From positions 62,001 through 126,000 of the forward strand of contig CAWIYC010000004.1 of NCBI GenBank assembly GCA_963840235.1: DNA of 64,000 bases, in the 5' to 3' direction. The notes under the pieces were generated by a model that saw nothing but the letters and a program-made list of their open reading frames with translations, made no database searches and had not been told where the DNA came from. Made by a program: the position numbers and the translations under genes. This document shows positions 1-9,386 of the stretch, piece after piece. The stretch's first letter is position 1. The number at the start of each line of letters is the position of its first letter. Source of the DNA: JBBRHQ01 sp963840235. Lineage in GTDB: Bacteria; Actinomycetota; Thermoleophilia; Solirubrobacterales; 70-9.

Positions 1-147
1 CGCGCGTCGCAGGGCCATCGCCTCCGGCTTGTCGGAGGCGACGCCCGCCACCTCGATCCCCCCGGAGCCGTGCAGCTGGTCGATGATCGCCTGCAGGTTG
101 GTGCCGGTGCCGGAGGCGAGAACGCAGAGCTTGAAGGCCTCGCTCAC
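1..147 (-). CDS. purN: phosphoribosylglycinamide formyltransferase, N-terminal part (runs off window)
   Basis: Only the first 49 codons lie in the window. They read VSEAFKLCVLASGTGTNLQA and onward, the Rossmann-type N-terminus of PurN, which transfers a formyl group from 10-formyl-tetrahydrofolate to GAR in step 3 of purine synthesis. The chosen start is GTG at 147-145; no clear Shine-Dalgarno precedes it. The gene lies 35 bp after the purF stop on the same strand, so it is probably the last visible gene of the purC-S-Q-L-F-N transcript. Confidence 0.85.
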   Translation of the reverse strand, partial: MSEAFKLCVLASGTGTNLQAIIDQLHGSGGIEVAGVASDKPEAMALRRA

Positions 148-182
148 GAGCGTGCAAGCTAGCGGCGCCGCAGGCGCGGCGC

Positions 183-1628
183 CTAGCGGCCGCCGGCAAC
201 GACCGCGAGCTGCTCGAGCGTGAACTTCCCGTCGGCGTCGTCGGGATCGTCGCCGAGCGGGTAGGAGCCGGTGAAGCAGGCGTCGCAGTGGGCCTCGGCC
301 GGGGTGCCGACCGCCTCGTAGACCCCCTCCAGTGAGAGGTAGGCGAGCGAGTCGGCGCCGAGCTCGGCGGCGATCTCCTCCACCGTGCGCCCGTGGGCGA
401 TCATCTCGTTGCGGGTCTCCATGTCCACCCCGTAGTTGCAGGGATGGCGGATCGGCGGGGCCGAGATCCGCAGGTGAACCTCGCTGGCGCCCGCATCGCG
501 CAGCATGCCGATGATCTGCCGCGTCGTGTTGCCGCGGACGATCGAGTCGTCGACGACCACCAGGCGCTTGCCCTCGACGATCTCGGGCAGCGGGTTGAAC
601 TTCATCCGCAGCCCGTGCTTGCGCAGCTCCTGCCCCGGCTGGATGAAGGTGCGGGCGACATAGCGGTTCTTGATCAGGCCATCGTCGCGGGGCAGCCCCG
701 AAGCCCTGGAGTAGCCGACCGCGGCCGGGTTGCCGGAGTCCGGGACCGAGATCACCAGGTCGGCGTCGGCCGGGGCCTCGCGCCAGAGGATCTCCCCCAT
801 CCGCCCCCGGACCTGTTGCAGCACCTTGCCCTCGAGCCGGCTGTCGGGACGGGAGAAGTAGATGTGCTCGAAGACGCAGATCGCGGTGCGCTCGGCCTCG
901 ACCACCTGCCTGGTCTCGATCCCGCGCTCGGTCAGCGAGACCATCTCCCCCGGGGCGACCTCGCGCAGCAGCTTGGCGCCGATGATGTCGAAGGCGCAGC
1001 TCTCCGAGGCGACCACGTAGCGGTCGCCGAGCTGCCCCAGGGACAGCGGGCGGACGCCGTAGGGGTCGCGGTAGGCGACGATCGCGTGCTTGGTCATGAC
1101 CACGGTCGAGTAGGCGCCCTCCAGCCGCGGCATCACATCGGCGACGGCGTCCTCGATGTAGCGGCCGTAGTTGGAGGAGATCAGCGCCGCCATGATCTCG
1201 GAGTCCGAGGTGCCGCGGAAGTCGAGGCCCTTGCGCCGCAGGCCGTTGTAGAGGTCGACGGCGTTGGTCAGGTTGCCGTTGTGGGCGAGCGCCAGCTCGC
1301 GACCGTCGTCGCGCCAGACCGGCTGGGCGTTCTCCCAGCCGCCGCCGCCGGTGGTCGAGTAGCGGACGTGGCCGATCGCCATGTGGCCCTCGAGCGCCCG
1401 CAGCTTCTCCTCGTCGAAGACCTGCGAGACGAGGCCGGCGTCGCGCATGGTCGTGATGTGCCCGCCCTCGCAGGTCGCGATCCCGGCCGACTCCTGACCA
1501 CGGTGCTGGAGTGCGTAGAGGCCGAAGTAGGCCAGCCTGGACACATCGTGCCCGGGTGCGTATACGCCGAAGACGCCGCACTCGTCGTGCGGGCCGTCGC
1601 GGTCGTCGAATGGAGGCCGCTCGGTCAA
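183..1628 (-). CDS. purF: amidophosphoribosyltransferase
   Basis: 481 aa, full length. Catalyses the first committed step of purine synthesis, PRPP plus glutamine to phosphoribosylamine. The class II glutaminase domain needs an N-terminal Cys: here ECGVFG places it at Cys17, so a 16-residue propeptide must be removed. The C-terminal PRPP site is VVVDDSIVRGNTT, about residues 357-369. Four cysteines at 251, 397, 448 and 451 match the [4Fe-4S] ligands of the Bacillus-type enzyme, so an oxygen-sensitive cluster is expected. The start is TTG at 1628. It lies 108 bp after purL on the same strand. Confidence 0.96.
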   Translation of the reverse strand: MTERPPFDDRDGPHDECGVFGVYAPGHDVSRLAYFGLYALQHRGQESAGIATCEGGHITTMRDAGLVSQVFDEEKLRALEGHMAIGHVRYSTTGGGGWENAQPVWRDDGRELALAHNGNLTNAVDLYNGLRRKGLDFRGTSDSEIMAALISSNYGRYIEDAVADVMPRLEGAYSTVVMTKHAIVAYRDPYGVRPLSLGQLGDRYVVASESCAFDIIGAKLLREVAPGEMVSLTERGIETRQVVEAERTAICVFEHIYFSRPDSRLEGKVLQQVRGRMGEILWREAPADADLVISVPDSGNPAAVGYSRASGLPRDDGLIKNRYVARTFIQPGQELRKHGLRMKFNPLPEIVEGKRLVVVDDSIVRGNTTRQIIGMLRDAGASEVHLRISAPPIRHPCNYGVDMETRNEMIAHGRTVEEIAAELGADSLAYLSLEGVYEAVGTPAEAHCDACFTGSYPLGDDPDDADGKFTLEQLAVVAGGR

Positions 1629-1736
1629 GTCTTTCGAGGCGATCTGCCCTGAAAAGTGGTCGGGAGGCGCAGGCGGTTGCCTACAGAGGCAGGGTAGCAG
1701 CGGCGAAGGAAGGGGCTTGCCCGCCGCAGCGCCGCT

Positions 1737-4004
1737 CTAGGTGTCGGGCTCGGCCAGGGTCGCCAGGGATTCCCAGGCCGCCTGGGCATCGGCCAGCGGC
1801 ACCGCCAGGGTGAGCTCGGCGGCGTCGATCGCGATCTCGCCCCCGCCGACCTCCCCGATCAGCAGCACATCGACCCTCTCTCCTCCGATGGCCTCCAGCT
1901 CCGAGCGCTCGCCGCTGACGACGAAGCCGCCCGGTCCCTCGCCGAACATGGCGCTCTCGCCCGAACCGCCGCGGGCTTCGACCAGCGGGTCGAGATCCAC
2001 CCGGCAGCCGACCCCGCCGGCGATCGCACACTCGGCGATCGCGCTGGCCAGCCCGCCGTCGCTGACGTCGTGGGCGGAGCGCACCGAGCCGTCGCGGACC
2101 GCCTCGCGTACGGCGACGATCGCCGCCTCGGCTTCGCCGAGGTCCACGCCCGGCAGCCCGGCGTCCAGCTCGCCCCGCAGCTTCGCCAGCTCCGAGCCCG
2201 CCAGCGAGGGGGCGAAGGGACCGACCAGGGCGATCGCGTCGCCCCCTCCCGTTCCCGCTGCTGCGAACGCGAGCCCGACCGCGGCCGAGACCTCGGCGTT
2301 CGGCACCTCGCCGACCATCCCCACCACCGGAGTTGGGTAGATCGGGCCGTCGGGCCCCTCGTTGTAGAGGGAAACGTTGCCGCCGACGACCGGGACCCCG
2401 AGGGCGGTGCAGGCGTCGGCGAGGCCGCTGACCGCGCGGTCGAGCTGCCAGGCCGGTCCCGGCTTCTCCGGGTTTCCGAAATTGAGGCAGTTGGTCAGCC
2501 CCAGCGGCTCGGCCCCGGCGCAGGCAAGGTTCTGTGCGCACTCGAGCACGGCTTCGACCGTGCCCCGGTAGGGGTCGCAGGCGACGCGGCGGCCGTTGCC
2601 GTCGATCGCGACCGCGATCGCGTTGCCCGCCTCGGGTACCAGCAGGACCGCTGCGTCGGCGGCGCCCGGCCGCCGCAGCGTGCGCGAGCCGACGATCGAG
2701 TCGTACTGCTCGTAGGCCCATCGCTTCGAGGCGATGTTGGGGGAGGCGAGCAGCGCCAGCAGCAGGCCGGCGCCGTCGAGACCTTCGGGGAGGGTTGCCC
2801 GGTTGGCGTAGATCCAGCCCTCCGGCTCCGCGGGCTCGAGGTCATACAGCGGGCAGCCGTCCACAAGGGCGCTGACCGGGACCTCGCCGACCTCCTCGCC
2901 GTCGCGCAGGACCCGGAAGTGGCCGCTGCCGGTGACCTCGCCGATCGCGGCGCCACCGACCTGCCACTTCTCGCACAGCGCCAGCACCTCGGCGACATCG
3001 GCGGGATCGACAACGGCCAGCATCCGCTCCTGCGACTCGGAGACCATCACCTCGAAGGGCTCCATGTCCCCCTCGCGCAGCGGCACCCGGCCGACGTCGA
3101 TGTCGATCCCGACGCCACCGGCCGAGGCCATCTCGCCGGCCGAGGACGTCAGCCCGGCAGCACCGAGGTCCTGGAGCGAGACGAGCAGCCCCCGCCCCAG
3201 CAGCTCCAGGCAGCACTCGAGCAGCTTCGACTCCTCGAAGGGGTCGCCGATCTGGACGCTCGGCCGCTTCGAATCGTCCTCGGAGTCGAGCTCGGCCGAG
3301 GCCAGGACCGAGGCGCCGCCGATCCCGTCGCGCCCGGTCGAGGCGCCCATGATGACGACCAGGTTGCCTACCCCGGCCGCGGCCGCCCTGACCATCTCCG
3401 ACTGTCTGGCGAGGCCGACGCACATCGCGTTGACCAGGCAGTTCTGCTCGTAGGGCGGCTCGAAGCAGATCTCGCCGCCCACGGTCGGGACGCCGATCGA
3501 GTTGCCGTAATGGGCGATGCCGCGGACGGCGCCATCGAGCAGGTAGCGCGAGCGGCCCGAGTCGAGCTCACCGAAGCGCAGCGAGTCGAGCACCGCGATC
3601 GGCCTCGCCCCGAGGGCGAAGACGTCGCGGAGGATCCCCCCGACCCCGGTCGCCGCCCCCTGGAAGGGCTCGACCGCGCTCGGATGGTTGTGGGACTCGA
3701 CCTTGAAGGCGACCGCGTGGCCGGCGCCGATGTCGACGGCGCCGGCGTTCTCGCCGGGCCCCATCACCACCCGCTCGCCCTCGGTCGGAAGCCGCCGCAA
3801 CAGTTTGCGGGAGTGCTTGTAGGCGCAGTGCTCGGACCACAGCAGCGAGAACATCGCCAGCTCGACCCCGTTGGGCTGGCGTCCCATCAGCTCACAGATC
3901 CGCGAATACTCGTCCCCGGTCAGGCCGAGCTCGACCGCGCGCTGCCTGCCCAACTCCGCCTCCGGGTGTGGCGAAGTCTCGGGAGGGACCAGGTTCGCAC
4001 TCAC
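1737..4004 (-). CDS. purL: phosphoribosylformylglycinamidine synthase, large subunit
   Basis: 755 aa, the short (Bacillus-type) PurL that works in a complex with PurQ (glutaminase) and PurS. It uses ATP and ammonia to convert FGAR to FGAM. The catalytic loop SEHCAYKHS is at about residues 57-65. The metal/nucleotide motif ESHNHPSAVEPFQGAATG begins at about residue 103. The GTG start at 4004 overlaps the purQ stop by GTGA, giving translational coupling. No defects were seen. Confidence 0.96.
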   Translation of the reverse strand: MSANLVPPETSPHPEAELGRQRAVELGLTGDEYSRICELMGRQPNGVELAMFSLLWSEHCAYKHSRKLLRRLPTEGERVVMGPGENAGAVDIGAGHAVAFKVESHNHPSAVEPFQGAATGVGGILRDVFALGARPIAVLDSLRFGELDSGRSRYLLDGAVRGIAHYGNSIGVPTVGGEICFEPPYEQNCLVNAMCVGLARQSEMVRAAAAGVGNLVVIMGASTGRDGIGGASVLASAELDSEDDSKRPSVQIGDPFEESKLLECCLELLGRGLLVSLQDLGAAGLTSSAGEMASAGGVGIDIDVGRVPLREGDMEPFEVMVSESQERMLAVVDPADVAEVLALCEKWQVGGAAIGEVTGSGHFRVLRDGEEVGEVPVSALVDGCPLYDLEPAEPEGWIYANRATLPEGLDGAGLLLALLASPNIASKRWAYEQYDSIVGSRTLRRPGAADAAVLLVPEAGNAIAVAIDGNGRRVACDPYRGTVEAVLECAQNLACAGAEPLGLTNCLNFGNPEKPGPAWQLDRAVSGLADACTALGVPVVGGNVSLYNEGPDGPIYPTPVVGMVGEVPNAEVSAAVGLAFAAAGTGGGDAIALVGPFAPSLAGSELAKLRGELDAGLPGVDLGEAEAAIVAVREAVRDGSVRSAHDVSDGGLASAIAECAIAGGVGCRVDLDPLVEARGGSGESAMFGEGPGGFVVSGERSELEAIGGERVDVLLIGEVGGGEIAIDAAELTLAVPLADAQAAWESLATLAEPDT

Positions 4005-4663
4005 GCCGGCACCCCGGCGATGCTCTCGAACAGGCGCAGGCCGTCGGTGGAGCCGGTCAGGGCGTCCACCGCATGCTCAGGATGCGGCATCAGCCCGAGC
4101 ACGTTGCCGGCCTCGTTGGTGACTCCGGCGATGTCGCGGCTTGACCCGTTGGGGTTGCCGCCGGGCGCGTAGCGGAAGGCGACCCTGCCACCGGCCTCGA
4201 GCTCGTCGAGGACGGCGTCGGGGGCGAAGTAGCGGCCGCTCTCGTGCTTGATCGGGATCGATAGGCGCTCGCCCGGGCGGATCCCCGCCATCAGCGGCGA
4301 GTCGTTTTCGGCCGCCACCAGCTCGACCTGGCGGCAGATGAAGCGGATCCCCTCGTTGGTCAGCAGAGCCCCCGGCAGCAGGCCGCTCTCGCACAGCACC
4401 TGGAAGCCGTTGCAGATGCCGAGCACGGGGCCACCGGCCGCGGCGAAGCCGCCGACGGCCTCCATCGCCGGCGAGAACCGGGCCAGGGCGCCCGCCCGCA
4501 GGTAGTCCCCGTAGGAGAAGCCGCCCGGAACGACCACCGCGTCGACCTCGCCGAGGTCGGTCTCCTCGTGCCAGATCATCCGCGCTTCGCCCGCCAGCGA
4601 GCAGGCGTGCAGCGCGTCCCGCTCGTCACACGACCCGGGGAACTGGACCACGCCCCAGATCAC
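4001..4663 (-). CDS. purQ: FGAM synthase glutaminase subunit
   Basis: 220 aa, class I glutamine amidotransferase. It hydrolyses glutamine and channels ammonia to PurL. The nucleophile elbow is GICNGFQVL with Cys, and the His-Glu pair is in MPHPEHAV near the C-terminus. The GTG start at 4663 overlaps the purS stop (GTGA), and its own stop overlaps the purL start. PurS, PurQ and PurL are therefore made from one coupled stretch, as expected for subunits of one complex. Confidence 0.95.
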   Translation of the reverse strand: MIWGVVQFPGSCDERDALHACSLAGEARMIWHEETDLGEVDAVVVPGGFSYGDYLRAGALARFSPAMEAVGGFAAAGGPVLGICNGFQVLCESGLLPGALLTNEGIRFICRQVELVAAENDSPLMAGIRPGERLSIPIKHESGRYFAPDAVLDELEAGGRVAFRYAPGGNPNGSSRDIAGVTNEAGNVLGLMPHPEHAVDALTGSTDGLRLFESIAGVPA

Positions 4664-4881
4664 AGCTGCTCTATCTCGTAGTCCTCGATCAGCGGGTTGG
4701 CGAGGAGCTTCTCGCAGAGCTCGGCGAGGCGGTCGGGGTCTTCGGCCTCGAGCTCGACCATGCGTCCGACCCGGACGTGCTCGACGCCGTCGAACCCGAG
4801 CGCGGGAAGGGCCCGCTCCACCGCCTTGCCCTGGGGGTCGAGGATGCCCTCCTTGGGCCGGATCAGCACCCGGGCCTTCAG
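4660..4881 (-). CDS. purS: FGAM synthase small subunit, probable CTG start
   Basis: 73 aa, matching the usual PurS size of about 80 aa. It bridges PurL and PurQ. The body (KARVLIRPKEGILDPQGKAV and onward, ending IEDYEIEQL) is typical. No ATG, GTG or TTG lies at the family start point. The codon there is CTG at 4881-4879, overlapping the purC stop as CTGA, the same coupling geometry as the neighbouring GTGA junctions. The next possible start, GTG at 4869, would remove four residues of the first beta strand. A longer open frame upstream only shadows purC. Confidence 0.85.
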   Translation of the reverse strand: MKARVLIRPKEGILDPQGKAVERALPALGFDGVEHVRVGRMVELEAEDPDRLAELCEKLLANPLIEDYEIEQL

Positions 4882-5729
4882 AGGCTGCGCCCCGTGATCC
4901 GCTCGTAGGCCTCGACGTACTTGGCCCGGGTCTGCTCGACCACGTCGGCGGGCAGCTCCGGCGCCGGGGGAGAGTGGTCCCAACCCGCCCCGTCGGCCCA
5001 GTCGCGGACGAACTGCTTGTCGAAGGAGGGCTGCGAGCGCCCCGGCTGGTAGCGGTCGGCGGGCCAGAAGCGCGAGGAGTCCGGGGTCAGCACTTCGTCG
5101 GCGAGGACGACCTCGGCGCCGGCGTGGCGGCCGAACTCGAACTTGGTGTCGGCGAGGATGATCCCGCGCTCCGACGCGTGTGCGGCGGCGTGGCTGTAGA
5201 GGTCGATCGAGACCCGCCGGAGCTCCTCCATCAGGGCGCGGTCGCCGACGATCTCCGCCGCCCGCTCGAAGTCGATGTTCTCGTCATGCTCGCCGACCTC
5301 GGCCTTGGTCGCCGGAGTGAAGATCGGCACCGGCAGGCGATCGGACTCCTGCAGCCCCTCCGGCAGGGGGATCCCGCAGACCTCGCCGCTCTGGCGGTAC
5401 TCCTTCCAGCCTGAGCCCGAGAGGTAGCCGCGGACGACGCACTCGACCGGGTACATCTCCAGCTTGCGGACCCGGATCGCCCGCTCGGCGACCTCCTCGG
5501 GGACGTCCTCGGAGACGAAGTGGTTGGGGATGATCTCGCCGGTGGTCTCGAACCAGAAGATCGACATCTGGGTCAGGACCTTGCCCTTGTCGGGGATCGC
5601 CGTCGGCATGACGACGTCGTAGATCGAGATCCGGTCCGAGGCGACCATCAGCAGATCCCTGCCCAGGTCGTAGATCTCGCGGACCTTGCCCGAGGAGTGC
5701 AGCTTGAGGTCGGCGATAGCGCTGTTCAT
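4878..5729 (-). CDS. purC: SAICAR synthase
   Basis: 283 aa. Ligates aspartate to CAIR with ATP. N-terminal SSGKVREIYDLG and ASDRISIYDVVMP are family hallmarks. VECVVRGYLSGSGWKEY and FEFGRHAG are further conserved blocks. ATG start at 5729 behind a GAGG-like site. First gene of the purC-S-Q-L-F-N run and probably the closest to its promoter. The cupin gene upstream lies on the same strand 20 bp away, so transcription could also begin above it. Confidence 0.96.
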   Translation of the reverse strand: MNSAIADLKLHSSGKVREIYDLGRDLLMVASDRISIYDVVMPTAIPDKGKVLTQMSIFWFETTGEIIPNHFVSEDVPEEVAERAIRVRKLEMYPVECVVRGYLSGSGWKEYRQSGEVCGIPLPEGLQESDRLPVPIFTPATKAEVGEHDENIDFERAAEIVGDRALMEELRRVSIDLYSHAAAHASERGIILADTKFEFGRHAGAEVVLADEVLTPDSSRFWPADRYQPGRSQPSFDKQFVRDWADGAGWDHSPPAPELPADVVEQTRAKYVEAYERITGRSL

Positions 5730-5749
5730 GGCCTCGCCGCCGATGCTAG

Positions 5750-6142
5750 CTACTGGGTCAGCGGATCGGGCTCGCCCAGTTGGCTGATCTCCGGCGCCTC
5801 GTAGGCCTTCCCGGGAATGCCGCCGATGGCGAGGATCCTCGCCGGCCCCGCGCCGGTGGAGATCGTCCGTTTCGTCCCCGAGGCAACCCGGACCGGGGTC
5901 GAGGGATCGAGCGTGACCTTCTCGCCCTCGATGTCCATGTCCGCAGTGCCGCTCAGCGCCAGGTAGACCTCCTCCTGGCCGTCATCGGAATGGTCGTGCT
6001 CGGGGTAGGCGTCGAAGTTCGGCGGCAGGTCGAAGACCGCCAGCCCGAACGAGCTGACCCCGAGCGATGCCCGGGCCCGGAAGAAGGCACCCCCGTAGAT
6101 CGCCTCCATCTCGTCAATCTTCTTCGCCGTGTAGTCAGCCAA
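5750..6142 (-). CDS. small cupin-domain protein
   Basis: 130 aa, single cupin barrel. Motif 1 is EHDHSDDGQEEVYLALSG with two metal-type His and a Glu. Motif 2 is weaker. The TTG start at 6142 is supported by AGGAGG seven bases upstream. It sits between purC (same strand) and a divergent P450. Substrate unknown; it may act on a small metabolite or bind one. No signal peptide was seen, so it should be cytoplasmic. Confidence 0.8.
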   Translation of the reverse strand: MADYTAKKIDEMEAIYGGAFFRARASLGVSSFGLAVFDLPPNFDAYPEHDHSDDGQEEVYLALSGTADMDIEGEKVTLDPSTPVRVASGTKRTISTGAGPARILAIGGIPGKAYEAPEISQLGEPDPLTQ

Positions 6143-6198
6143 TGAGAGTCCTCCTGGTGGTGGATGCGGCGCCGCCGCCGGCCTGCGACTCTATATCG

Positions 6199-7527
6199 GT
6201 GCCGCTCCCGCCAGGACCGACGATGCCGCCACTGCTCCAGACGATGCGCTGGTTCTGGCGGCCGATCGCCTTCATGGAGGATTGCCGTCGCCGCTACGGG
6301 GACTCCTTCAGTGTCACCTTCGTCGGCTTCCGCACCCCGATGGTGATGATCTCCGACCCCGAGGCGATCCGCGCCCTCTACACCGAGCGCGCCCACGGCC
6401 TCCCCCCGGGTCGCAGTATCGCGATCGAGCCGATCATGGGCCCGCGCTCGATACTCCTGCTCGAGGGGGCCGAGCACCTGGCCCGGCGCAAGCTGATGCT
6501 GCCGCCGTTCCACGGCGAGCGCATGCGCTCCTATGAGTCGGTGGTCGAGGAGCTGGTCGACGCCGAGATCGAGCGCTGGCCACTCGGCTCGGAGTTCCCG
6601 GTCCACCCGCGGATGCAGGCGATCACCCTGGAGGTGATCCTGCGGGTCGTCTTCGGTGTCAGCGACCCGGGCCGGCTTCAGAAGCTCCGCGGCCTGCTGG
6701 GGAAGGTTCTCGCCGACGTCGCCGCCCCGGGTTCGCAGCTCGCGACCCTGGTCACCCGCCGCGTTCCGGACCATGGCCCCTGGGCGCGCTTCCAGGCGCT
6801 CCTGCGCGAGGTCGACGACGTGCTCTACGCCGAGATCGCCGAGCGCCGGGCGGACCCGGACCTCGAGCAGCGTGACGACATCCTCTCCTCGCTCGTCGCC
6901 GCTCGCTTCGACGACGAAACCGGCATGGACGACGCCGAGCTGCGCGACCAGCTCATGACCCTGCTGCTGGCGGGCCACGAGACGACCGCGACGGCGCTGG
7001 CCTGGAGCTTCGACATGCTGCTGCGCCACCCGGCGCAGCTGGGCAGGCTGCGCGAGGAGATTGACCAAGGGGTCGAGGACTCCTACCTTCGGGCGACGAT
7101 CACCGAGGTCCTGCGGCTGCGGCCGGTGGTGCCGCTGGCCGGCCGTCGCCTGGCGACAGAGCTGCGGGCCGACGGCGTCGACCTGCCCGCCGGCACCGAT
7201 GTCACCCCGGCGATCTGGCTCGCCCACACCCGTCCCGAGATCTACCCCGACCCGCTCGCCTTCCGTCCCGAGCGCTTCCTCGAGAACCCGCCCGACACCT
7301 ACTCCTGGATCCCCTTCGGCGGCGGCGTCCGTCGCTGCCTCGGCGCCGCCTTCGCCGAGTTCGAGATGCGGATCGTCCTGCGGGAGGTCCTCGGCCGCTA
7401 CGAGCTACGCGCGGCGAGCCCCAGGCCCGAGCGGGTCGGCCGCCGCAACGTGACCCTCTCGCCCCGGGCCGGCACCCCGGTCATCGTCACCGCCCGGCGC
7501 CCCGTGCGTGAGCCGGTCGCTGCCTGA
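6199..7527 (+). CDS. cytochrome P450
   Basis: About 442 aa from GTG 6199, which begins VPLPPGPTMPPLLQTMRW, the usual proline-rich P450 N-terminus. An in-frame ATG at 6142 would add 19 residues overlapping the cupin start. The oxygen-activating AGHETT is at residues 258-263, and EVLR of the ExxR pair begins at about residue 303. The haem-ligand loop FGGGVRRCLG has Cys at about residue 380. Soluble monooxygenase; substrate unknown, and the redox partners are not in the window. It interrupts the purine genes and is convergent with purB. Confidence 0.93.
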   Translation: MPLPPGPTMPPLLQTMRWFWRPIAFMEDCRRRYGDSFSVTFVGFRTPMVMISDPEAIRALYTERAHGLPPGRSIAIEPIMGPRSILLLEGAEHLARRKLMLPPFHGERMRSYESVVEELVDAEIERWPLGSEFPVHPRMQAITLEVILRVVFGVSDPGRLQKLRGLLGKVLADVAAPGSQLATLVTRRVPDHGPWARFQALLREVDDVLYAEIAERRADPDLEQRDDILSSLVAARFDDETGMDDAELRDQLMTLLLAGHETTATALAWSFDMLLRHPAQLGRLREEIDQGVEDSYLRATITEVLRLRPVVPLAGRRLATELRADGVDLPAGTDVTPAIWLAHTRPEIYPDPLAFRPERFLENPPDTYSWIPFGGGVRRCLGAAFAEFEMRIVLREVLGRYELRAASPRPERVGRRNVTLSPRAGTPVIVTARRPVREPVAA

Positions 7528-7616
7528 CCCCAGACCGGGCCCACGGGGTCGAGATCACCTTGGGCCGATAGCGGCCGGAGCGCTCGGTTCGGCCCGCGCG
7601 GCCGGCGCCGGCGCGA

Positions 7617-8900
7617 TCAGGCGCGCAGGGCCTCGAGCCGGGTGAAGACCTCGGGCAGATGAGTGAGGTAGGCGTTGTTGTCGAAGACCGCGTCGAGGTC
7701 GAGTTGGGGAGCGGCGGCGCCGATCAGGTCGCGGAAAGGTGTGCCGGTGTCGAATGCCTGCTGGGCCGAGCTCTGGACCAGGCGGTAGGCGTCGTCGCGG
7801 CTCATGCCGGAGTTGACCAGGGCGCTCAGCGCCCGCTGGCTGAACAGCGCCCCCGAGGTCAGCTCGAGAATCCCGAGCATGCGGCCGGTGTTGACCCGCA
7901 TCCCCTCGACAACCATCGTCGCCACGTACTGCATGTAGTCGAGCACGATGGTCGCGTCCGGGATGATCACCCGCTCGGCGCCCGAGTGGGAGATGTCGCG
8001 CTCGTGCCACAGCGCCACGTTCTCGAGCCCGGCCTGCGCGTAGCCGCGCAGGACCCGGGCGAGGCCGGTGACGCGCTCGCTGAGGATCGGGTTGCGCTTG
8101 TGTGGCATCGCCGAAGACCCCTTCTGGCCGGAGCCGAACGGCTCCTCGACCTCGCGCAGCTCGGTTCGCTGCAGGTTGCGGACCTCGGTCGCGAAGCGCT
8201 CGAGCCCGGCACCGGCGAGGGCGATCGCGCCCAGCAGCTCGGCGTGGCGGTCGCGGGGGACGACCTGGGTCGAGACGTCCTCCCGCCGCAGCCCGAGCGA
8301 ATGCATCACCCGCTCCTCTACCGAGGGCGGAAGCGAGGCGTAGGTGCCGACGGCGCCGGAGAGCTTGCCGACCGCGGTTCCCTCGACCGCCCGCCGCAGC
8401 CGCTGCAGGTTGCGGTCTGCTTCGAAGGCGTAGCCGGCGAGGCGCAGGCCGAAGGTCGTCGGCTCCGCGTGGACGCCGTGGGTGCGGCCGACACAGAGGG
8501 TGTCGCGGTGCTCGAAGGCGCGCCGGACCAGGGCGTCGCGATAGGCCGTCGCGCCACGCAGGAGGATGATGCCCGCCTGCTCGATCTGGAGGGCAAGGGC
8601 TGTGTCGAGGACGTCGGAGGAGGTCAGCCCGTAGTGGATCCAGCGCCCCTCGGGCCCGACGCTGGCCGCGACCACGTCGACGAAGGCGGCGACGTCGTGG
8701 TTGGTCGTCCGCTCCCGCTCCTCGACTGCCTCGGCCGTGAAGGCGGCGCGCGAGCGGATGGCCTCCGCCGCCTCCGCCGGAACGATCCCCTCCGCCGCGA
8801 GCGCGTCGGTGGCCGCCAGCTCGACTGCGAGCCAGCAGTCCATCTTGCGATGCGGAGACCAGACGGCCCCGATCTCGTCTCGGGTGTAGCGGGGGATCAC
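7617..8900 (-). CDS. purB: adenylosuccinate lyase
   Basis: 427 aa. Cleaves SAICAR to AICAR and adenylosuccinate to AMP. The superfamily signature SSAMPHKRNPILSE is present with the catalytic Ser loop. HDVAAFVDVVA-type and LTSSDVLDTALALQ blocks match PurB. GTG start at 8900 overlaps the purE stop (GTGA). Last gene of the purD-purE-purB transcript. The short gap to the convergent P450 holds only GC-rich sequence with no clear terminator. Confidence 0.96.
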   Translation of the reverse strand: MIPRYTRDEIGAVWSPHRKMDCWLAVELAATDALAAEGIVPAEAAEAIRSRAAFTAEAVEERERTTNHDVAAFVDVVAASVGPEGRWIHYGLTSSDVLDTALALQIEQAGIILLRGATAYRDALVRRAFEHRDTLCVGRTHGVHAEPTTFGLRLAGYAFEADRNLQRLRRAVEGTAVGKLSGAVGTYASLPPSVEERVMHSLGLRREDVSTQVVPRDRHAELLGAIALAGAGLERFATEVRNLQRTELREVEEPFGSGQKGSSAMPHKRNPILSERVTGLARVLRGYAQAGLENVALWHERDISHSGAERVIIPDATIVLDYMQYVATMVVEGMRVNTGRMLGILELTSGALFSQRALSALVNSGMSRDDAYRLVQSSAQQAFDTGTPFRDLIGAAAPQLDLDAVFDNNAYLTHLPEVFTRLEALRA

Positions 8901-9379
8901 GAGTTGATGATTCTCGCTGCGAGCACCCCGGCGTTCTTGGCGCCGTCAATGGCGACGCAGGCGACGGGGATCCCCGGCGGCATCTGCACCGCCGAGAGCA
9001 GCGCGTCGAGGCCGCCCAGGTTCTTGCCCGAGATCGGCACCCCGACCACCGGCAGGTCGCTGTGGGCGGCGGCAACGCCGGGAAGCGCGGCGGACATCCC
9101 GGCGCCGGCGATGATCACCCGCAGGCCCCGCATGCGGGCGTTGGAACAGTAGTCGCGGACCATGTCTGGGTCGCGGTGAGCGCTCATCACCCTGACCTCG
9201 TAGCGGATTCCGGCGTCGTGCAGGGCCTCTCCGGCCGGCTGCATCTTCGCCTTGTCGTTCTTCGACCCCATGATGATGCCGACCAGGGGCGCGTCCACCT
9301 CGATCTCCTCGAACGCCTCCTCCACCGCCGGCATGGTCACCGGCTGCTGCGTCTCCTCGGTCTCCGGGATCTCGTTCAA
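8897..9379 (-). CDS. purE: N5-carboxyaminoimidazole ribonucleotide mutase
   Basis: 160 aa. The catalytic MSAHRDP and the IIAGAGMSAALPGVAA and GVPISGKNLGG loops identify PurE. The nucleotide loop is GSKND rather than the common GSDSD. An acidic extension of about 32 residues (NEIPETEETQQP and onward) precedes the fold. TTG start at 9379 has GAGG five bases upstream, which supports the long form. No purK is in the window, so whether this is the PurK-dependent class cannot be decided here. Confidence 0.93.
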   Translation of the reverse strand: MNEIPETEETQQPVTMPAVEEAFEEIEVDAPLVGIIMGSKNDKAKMQPAGEALHDAGIRYEVRVMSAHRDPDMVRDYCSNARMRGLRVIIAGAGMSAALPGVAAAHSDLPVVGVPISGKNLGGLDALLSAVQMPPGIPVACVAIDGAKNAGVLAARIINS

Positions 9380-9386
9380 GTCGTCC

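Noticed and set aside
393..1652. 419-codon frame opposite purF, and equally long frames opposite purL, clpB, dnaK and ino1
   Set aside because: In very GC-rich DNA the antisense frames of real genes stay open; composition is Arg/Gly/Ala/Val-biased and no family is recognisable.
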